A DNA stretch of 64,000 nt from positions 1 to 64,000 of the forward strand of contig NZ_JAHLME010000002.1 of the NCBI RefSeq assembly GCF_018919395.1, in the 5' to 3' direction. How positions within the stretch are numbered: the stretch's first letter is position 1; each line of letters starts with the position of its first letter. The notes beneath the pieces were generated by a model that searched no databases, was not told the origin of the DNA, and saw only the letters and a list, made by a program, of their open reading frames with translations. This document shows, in pieces, positions 59,345 through 64,000 of the stretch. The position numbers and the translations under genes are program-made. The DNA comes from Geomonas azotofigens (GTDB taxonomy: Bacteria; Desulfobacterota; Desulfuromonadia; Geobacterales; Geobacteraceae).

Positions 59345-60028
59345 TCATTGCCTCCTGGCGAGTTTCCTGGTGAGACTCTCGTGAACCAGCAGCACCAGCA
59401 CGGAAAGGGCGATGGCCACAACGCACAATACCAGCGCCGCGGGCTCGCCGTCCGGTGAGCCCGCGTAGTCGTAGATGGCGAGCGGGATGGTGCGGGTGAC
59501 CCCGGGGATGTTGCCGGCGACGATGATGGTCGCGCCGAACTCACCCATGCTGCGGGCGAACATGAGCGACGAGCCGGCGACGAGACCGGTGCGGGACAGG
59601 GGAAGGATCACGGTCAGCAGCGAGTCGAGGGAACCGGCCCCCAGCGTGCGCGATGCCTGGATCAGGCGACCGTCGATCGATTCCATGGCGAGACGGATGG
59701 AGCGCACCAGCAAAGGGAATCCGACCAGCGCGGAAGCCAGCACGGCGGCCTTCCAGGTGAAGATGAGGCGCACCCCGAGGAAATCCAACAGGGGGGCGAA
59801 CCAACCGTTCTTGCCGAGGGCGAGGAGGAGCAGGTACCCCATGACCACCGGCGGCAACGTAAGCGGGAGGTTCACCAGTACTTCGAGCAGCACCTTGGCC
59901 CTGAACTTGAAGAAGGTCATCAGGTAGGCGTAGAGAAAGCCGAAGGGAAGACTGAGCAGGGTCGCGGTGAGGGCGACTTTGATGGAGAGGACAATGGCAT
60001 CGAAATCGGTACTGCTCAGGACGGGCAT
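59345..60028 (-). CDS. modB: Molybdate/tungstate ABC transporter permease
   Basis: A 227-aa membrane permease with about five to six helices. The coupling-helix motif EAA-like block is GAGSLDSLLTVILPLSRTGLVAG, with PFGFLYAYLM near the N-terminus, and the LTLPPVVMGYLLLLALG segment is typical of ModB. First gene of the modBC pair; the 434-bp upstream gap (60029-60462) carries a repeat but no modA. modC begins 1 base after. Confidence 0.9.
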   Translation of the reverse strand: MPVLSSTDFDAIVLSIKVALTATLLSLPFGFLYAYLMTFFKFRAKVLLEVLVNLPLTLPPVVMGYLLLLALGKNGWFAPLLDFLGVRLIFTWKAAVLASALVGFPLLVRSIRLAMESIDGRLIQASRTLGAGSLDSLLTVILPLSRTGLVAGSSLMFARSMGEFGATIIVAGNIPGVTRTIPLAIYDYAGSPDGEPAALVLCVVAIALSVLVLLVHESLTRKLARRQ

Positions 60029-60205
60029 GGTTCACCTCGCTGTGATGCCATCCCGGTAGCAGGTTTTGTTCCAGATACGGTAAACGCCGCAAGTGGCGCG
60101 GAAATGGGCGATTCAAGGGGAGACGCTTTGGGAAAAGCGCAGCCGGTCGAGGCCGAACTGCTGAAATTCGGGGCAGGTTCGGTTTAGTTGCAGGCAGAAA
60201 CCAAA

Positions 60206-60243
60206 GGCAAATCCCCTCTGTCTCCCCGTCAAAAAGGGGGGGA
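60206..60243. repeat. C/G palindrome family, CAAATCCCCTCTGTCTCCCC member
   Basis: GGCAAATCCCCTCTGTCTCC-CCGTCAAAAAGGGGGGG, matching the flank of the elements at 51155 and 28059. It is the main feature of the gap between modB and the chemoreceptor. Confidence 0.65.
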
Positions 60244-60397
60244 CGCGGCTTCTCGTGCTCTCTTGGTGGACAGCAGATCGGGTCCACGGAATTCCCGGGT
60301 GAACCTTGGTAAAGCAAGGAAGGGTGAGGCCAAGTACAGGGCTTAGTGGACTAATCAAATCAACGTTGCCAGCAGCAGTTGACCCGGACACAGCTTT

Positions 60398-60440
60398 CAA
60401 AAATAGAGAGAGGGCGGCCGTGGGGACGGGCGCCCTCTCC
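60398..60440 (-). terminator. Terminator after the chemoreceptor gene
   Basis: AGAGGGCG/CGCCCTCT arms with a 14-base loop; the minus strand continues TATTTTTG. It lies 22 bp after the stop codon. Confidence 0.75.
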
Positions 60441-60462
60441 TTTTCCGGCAACCAAGATCCGG

Positions 60463-62112
60463 TTAAACGGCCAGCTTGAACTGGTTCATGATCCGCTCAA
60501 GGTCCTTGACGCAGACGGTGAGCTGGGCGGCCTGCCCGGCGCATTGGTGAGAACCTTCGGCGGTCCCCTGCACGAGATCGGTGATCTGCCTGATGTTGCC
60601 GCTGATCATCCCGGTGGTAGCCGTCTGCTCCTCGGCGGCCTGGGCAATCTGCACGATCTCGCCGGCGACGATGTTGACCTGGTCCAGGATCTCGCGCAAC
60701 GCGGCGCTCGACTTGGTCGCCTCGGTGGTGCCGGCCTCCACCTCGTGCACCCCCTCCTCCATGGCGACCACCACCCCCCTGGTCTCCTGCTGAATGGTCT
60801 TGATCATGTCGCCGATCTCGCGGGTGGCCCGGGTCGTCCGCTCGGCGAGCGCCCGCACCTCGTCGGCCACCACGGCGAAGCCGCGCCCCTGTTCGCCGGC
60901 GCGCGCGGCCTCGATGGCGGCGTTCAGGGCCAGGAGGTTGGTCTGGTCGGCGATATCCTCGATGGTGCCGATGATCTGGCCAATTTGATCGCTGCGCTGC
61001 CCCAACTGCTCCACGGTCCCGGACAGCCCCTTGACCCGCTCGGCGATCTGCTCCATCACGGTGATGGTGCCGGCGACCACCGTTACGCCGGTCTCGGCGA
61101 TGCTGCTCGTGCAGCGCGAGTTCTCGGCGGCGTGCTGGCAGTTGCGCGAGATCTCGTGCGAGGTGGCCGCCATCTCTTCGCTCGCGGTGGCCATGGTGAC
61201 CGCTTCGGTGGCCGCGTGCCCGGCGTTGCCGGCGATCTGCTCGGAGGCTACCGACAGCTGGTCGGCGGCGCCGACCAGGGTCGCGGAGGTGGCATGGAGC
61301 TGACGCATCACCTCGCTGAAACGGTCCACCATCGTTTTCAGGCTGATCATCATGCTTCTGACACTCCCGCCACCCTGCACGGAGACCTCGACCGACAGGT
61401 CCCCCTCGGCGATGCGGTCCATGACCGAGGTGCAGGCAAGGAAGGTGCCGTGGATGTTCCTGATGATGAACGCGCTCAAAACGAGACAGCCCAGGGTGAC
61501 GGCGAGGCAGAGCGCGACGAGCAGCGCGGTGGAGCGGCTGAGTTCGGCCCCCGTGCTCTTCTCGAGGGCCGTGCCGTTGGCGTTGGTCAACTGGACCAGT
61601 TTGTCGATGCTCGCGCGGTGTTGTTCGTAAAGCCCCGCCAGCGTCGCCACCGCCTGGCTTGCCTTGGCCTGGTCGCCGGAGAGTAGCGCCGGAAAGAACT
61701 CGGACTGCGCGACCTGGTAAAACTGCATCGCGGGACGGTAGGAGGTCTCCCCGATGAGCCGCTTCTCCTCGCCGTCCTTGAGCTCCTTGCCCCAGTAGGC
61801 GTGACGCTCGTCATATTCCCCCTTGAGCTTCTTGAAGGAGTCCTGCAGGGCCCGAACCTTGCCCTGGTCGGTCTCCCGCGCGGCCTGGAGCACCACCAGG
61901 TACGACTCGATGATGTACTCGGGCGGGGGCAGGATGTCGGCGACCAGGTCCTTGCCCTGCACGAGCTCGTTGTAGATCGGCCCGTTCACCTTGACGCGGT
62001 TGATGATGGAGTACGCGGTGACGGAAACGAAGGTGAGACCGACCACGCAGACAAGCGCCAGAAAGACTATTTGCTGCAACACGCTGAACCGGGAGATGGA
62101 GGATTGCCTCAT
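60463..62112 (-). CDS. Methyl-accepting chemotaxis protein
   Basis: A 549-aa chemoreceptor. First membrane helix about 15-35 ([23 protein letters not shown]), periplasmic sensor domain about 36-185 of helical type, second helix about 195-215, HAMP domain about 215-270, then a long signalling coiled coil with the tip [34 protein letters not shown]. It signals through CheA/CheW to the flagellar motor. The ligand is unknown. A sigma-28 promoter lies just upstream (62156), fitting flagellar-type expression. AGAGGTGTGCG precedes the ATG. Confidence 0.92.
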   Translation of the reverse strand: MRQSSISRFSVLQQIVFLALVCVVGLTFVSVTAYSIINRVKVNGPIYNELVQGKDLVADILPPPEYIIESYLVVLQAARETDQGKVRALQDSFKKLKGEYDERHAYWGKELKDGEEKRLIGETSYRPAMQFYQVAQSEFFPALLSGDQAKASQAVATLAGLYEQHRASIDKLVQLTNANGTALEKSTGAELSRSTALLVALCLAVTLGCLVLSAFIIRNIHGTFLACTSVMDRIAEGDLSVEVSVQGGGSVRSMMISLKTMVDRFSEVMRQLHATSATLVGAADQLSVASEQIAGNAGHAATEAVTMATASEEMAATSHEISRNCQHAAENSRCTSSIAETGVTVVAGTITVMEQIAERVKGLSGTVEQLGQRSDQIGQIIGTIEDIADQTNLLALNAAIEAARAGEQGRGFAVVADEVRALAERTTRATREIGDMIKTIQQETRGVVVAMEEGVHEVEAGTTEATKSSAALREILDQVNIVAGEIVQIAQAAEEQTATTGMISGNIRQITDLVQGTAEGSHQCAGQAAQLTVCVKDLERIMNQFKLAV

Positions 62113-62155
62113 CGCACACCTCTAAGAAGGGATGGTTGCAAATGCAACCCTATCA

Positions 62156-62182
62156 ATATCGGCAGGTCCGCGTGCAGCTTGA
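62156..62182 (-). promoter_or_regulatory. Sigma-28 (FliA) promoter for the chemoreceptor
   Basis: On the minus strand TCAAGCTG and GCCGATAT are separated by exactly 11 bp, close to the flagellar consensus TAAAGTTT-N11-GCCGATAA, about 43 bp before the start codon. Confidence 0.65.
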
Positions 62183-62238
62183 GGGTTCAAAGGGATTTGA
62201 CCGCAGCGGGTCGAATTGAAGGCGGGAGTTGGATAAAA

Positions 62239-63018
62239 TCAGGCGCCGTTGGCAAGATGGGTGCCACGCAGCAGCTCCCGGGTGTCCGCTTCGCCAAGCA
62301 CCGCTTCAACCACGGCGTACCCTGCGACCAGCATCTCCCACAGCTTGTCGCCGCTGTGGGCGTCGGTGCCAAGACAGGAGTACAGGCCGTGCCTGAGAAA
62401 CAGCAGGGCGCGTTCGCGGACCTCATAGCCGTAGTACCCGGCGAAGCTCCCCAGGTTGCCTTGGAACCTGCAGCCGAGCCGCTTCAGCTCGACGACTTCC
62501 GAGTCCCCCAGGTGCTGCTCGGGCTCGATGCCAAGCACCAGGGATAGCGCGCCCCGCAAGCCGCCTCCCTTTCGGGAAGGATCGAAGGCGTGGCAGCGCT
62601 CGGGATGGGCGATGAGCGGGGCGAGGCCGTAGGTGGAGAAGGTCTGCACCATGGGACGCAGCAGTTCGGGACCGGCATGGAAGGGTACTTCAACCAGCAG
62701 GTAGCGCGAGTTCCCCGCCCTCAGCGCGCCCGGAAGCATACCGGGAAGGTGCTGGTCCAGGTAGTGCTCGTTGCCCGGCACCAGGCGCAGCGGTATACCC
62801 TCATCATCGAGCCGCCTCTGCATGAGATCAACGGCGCGGACGACGCGTGCCGGCTCGTTCTCATAACCGCCTCGGATCAGGTGCGGGGTACAGTGTACCG
62901 TGGCGAAGCCAAAGCTTGAGAGTGTGCGCGCCATGTCCAGCGACTCTCTCAAGTCGACAGCGCCATCATCAAGCGCCGGCAGCAAATGACAATGATAATC
63001 GGTGTAGTCGGAACCCAT
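62239..63018 (-). CDS. CpsB/YwqE-type PHP-domain tyrosine phosphatase
   Basis: A 259-aa manganese-dependent phosphatase of the polymerase-and-histidinol-phosphatase fold: DYHCHLLPALDDGA, TPHLIRG, GNEHYLDQHLP, IAHPERCHAFD and GTDAHSGD carry the metal ligands. Such enzymes dephosphorylate tyrosine kinases that control capsule or exopolysaccharide assembly. The start at 63018 is chosen because AGGTG precedes it and the family starts at the DYHCH block; an ATG at 63054 lacks a ribosome site. No kinase or polysaccharide genes lie beside it in the window. Confidence 0.85.
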   Translation of the reverse strand: MGSDYTDYHCHLLPALDDGAVDLRESLDMARTLSSFGFATVHCTPHLIRGGYENEPARVVRAVDLMQRRLDDEGIPLRLVPGNEHYLDQHLPGMLPGALRAGNSRYLLVEVPFHAGPELLRPMVQTFSTYGLAPLIAHPERCHAFDPSRKGGGLRGALSLVLGIEPEQHLGDSEVVELKRLGCRFQGNLGSFAGYYGYEVRERALLFLRHGLYSCLGTDAHSGDKLWEMLVAGYAVVEAVLGEADTRELLRGTHLANGA

Positions 63019-63170
63019 GAAACATTCTGTAACACCTGTGAGGAGCGAAGTCAAAGAACGGAAACATTACAATACTCTTACCGTAACTCTTTTCAAGAAA
63101 GTGAATCCCTCGTCGCACCTTGCCATCAGCTGCGCCCCCGGTAGAATTATCCTTTGTGCGAGGAGGGGCT

Positions 63171-64000
63171 GTGGAAAAGAACTTCCTGAAAATGACACGA
63201 CTGGTCCAGTTCCTGGAGACGCTGCGCCTCTTCGGCGAACTGCACGCCCCCACCATCTCCGAGAGCGGGGTATACCGGTTCTCCCCCCTGGACGACCCTG
63301 CCGAGCTGCGCCTCGACTACCACCGCACCCAGATCCCCCCCAAGAAATACCTGCTCCCCTTCAGGGAGGAGATCCTCCACAACGCGACTGGCAGCTACCG
63401 CGAGGGACACTCCGGCGCGAAAGACCTCGTCCTGTTCGGCGTTCACAGTTGCGACCTAGAAGGAATCGCCTACCTCGATCGCGTTTTCCTGGCCGACGCG
63501 GCCGACCCCGGTTACTCGGCACGCCGGTCCCGCCTCACGCTGGTCGGCGTCTCCTGTGAGCCCGACGATTTCTGCTTTTGCCCGGAAGAAAGGGAGTCCA
63601 CCGCCTGCGATCTCTTCCTGGGCGCCTCCGGGGAAGGTTTCCATCTCGCCTGTCACAGCGCCAGGGGACGGGCGGTGGTGTCGGCGGCGGATCACCTGCT
63701 GGAGCAAGGGCCGCCCCTGCCGCCGCCGCGCTTCTCCGGCCCCTGTTTCCCGCCGCAGGACCCGGAGCTGCGCTTCTCCGACCATCCGCTTTGGCAAAAG
63801 TTCGCCTCCACCTGCGTCTCTTGCGGGGCCTGTTCGGTCTGCTGTCCCACCTGCTACTGTTTCGACGTGCGCGAGTACCCCACCCTTTCCGGGGGCGCCG
63901 CGCGCATCAGGGAGTGGGACAACTGCCTGTTCGTCACCCACGGCGAGGTCGCCGGCGCCAACTTCCGGCCGGACCGTCTGGACCGGCTGCGCTTTCGCTT
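63171..64000 (+). CDS. Iron-sulfur protein with 4Fe-4S dicluster (sulfhydrogenase/AsrA-like), truncated by the window end
   Basis: At least 276 codons without a stop, running off the window. GTG start at 63171 after GAGGAGGGGCT. Residues after about 105 contain a GVHSCDLEGIAYLDRVF block, VGVSCEPDDFCFC, and a ferredoxin motif CVSCGACSVCCPTCYCFD near 230-245. The layout resembles the beta subunit of sulfhydrogenases and the AsrA subunit of anaerobic sulfite reductase, which pass electrons to a flavin partner. Later genes of its operon lie beyond the window. It is divergent from the PHP phosphatase. Confidence 0.8.
   Translation, partial: MEKNFLKMTRLVQFLETLRLFGELHAPTISESGVYRFSPLDDPAELRLDYHRTQIPPKKYLLPFREEILHNATGSYREGHSGAKDLVLFGVHSCDLEGIAYLDRVFLADAADPGYSARRSRLTLVGVSCEPDDFCFCPEERESTACDLFLGASGEGFHLACHSARGRAVVSAADHLLEQGPPLPPPRFSGPCFPPQDPELRFSDHPLWQKFASTCVSCGACSVCCPTCYCFDVREYPTLSGGAARIREWDNCLFVTHGEVAGANFRPDRLDRLRFR

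Overview
The window looks like a chromosome segment of a GC-rich, strictly anaerobic or microaerotolerant deltaproteobacterium of the Geobacter/Citrifermentans/Geomonas type (Desulfuromonadia). The basis is the style of the encoded proteins, abundant sigma-54 regulation, a tungsten-type aldehyde oxidoreductase, cytochrome bd, and dense families of short intergenic palindromic repeats. The genus is an inference; no database search was possible.

Region 1 (1-17.9 kb) is an amine and amino-acid catabolism island. It holds two almost identical putrescine-type aminotransferase genes (5-1363 and 7931-9289), a GABA-type aminotransferase, a fourth class III aminotransferase, an APC permease, an outer-membrane protein, a large NAD-dependent glutamate dehydrogenase, a tungsten-type aldehyde:ferredoxin oxidoreductase and a MoaD-like sulfur carrier. 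A PAS/sigma-54 activator sits in the middle, and good -24/-12 promoters precede the outer-membrane protein, the second aminotransferase and the glutamate dehydrogenase. A coherent reading is: uptake, transamination onto 2-oxoglutarate, aldehyde oxidation with reduced ferredoxin, and glutamate recycling.

Region 2 (18-31 kb) is mixed: an acyl-CoA ligase/thioesterase/SRPBCC operon, cydAB, a metallo-beta-lactamase-fold protein with a GlxA-type regulator, a glyoxalase-family gene broken by one amber codon, a Tat-exported superoxide-reductase-like protein, a DksA-like zinc finger, tRNA-Met, an FKBP isomerase, a MucR regulator with a histone-H1-like tail, and glucokinase. Region 3 (31-42.7 kb) holds a pqi lipid-transport operon with PqiA split in two, tRNA-Pro, the conserved thrS-infC-rpmI-rplT-pheS-pheT-ihfA-merR operon (infC appears to start at AUA), and tRNA-Val.

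Region 4 (42.8-51 kb) has a heptosyltransferase, an iron alcohol dehydrogenase followed by a histidine kinase and an NtrC-type regulator, a thermonuclease-like protein and an orphan HybB/NrfD-type membrane protein. Region 5 (51.4-58.3 kb) is a sulfur assimilation locus. Divergent from cysK, it runs metY, a ThiS-like carrier with a blocked C-terminus, a ThiF/MoeB-like activating enzyme, a JAMM protease, a siroheme sulfite reductase, a TusA protein and mnmA. This matches the protein-thiocarboxylate homocysteine pathway described in Wolinella succinogenes. Region 6 (58.3-64 kb) has modCB without an adjacent modA, a chemoreceptor with a sigma-28 promoter, a CpsB/YwqE-type PHP phosphatase and the start of an iron-sulfur protein cut by the window end.

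At least five families of short palindromic intergenic repeats recur. Two elements touch gene ends: one supplies the stop codon of the JAMM protease and another abuts the rpmI stop codon. The most noteworthy signals are the aminotransferase duplication, the sigma-54 amine regulon, the thiocarboxylate sulfur locus, the repeat families, the AUA start of infC, and the roughly 20-bp tandem repeats upstream of cydAB.
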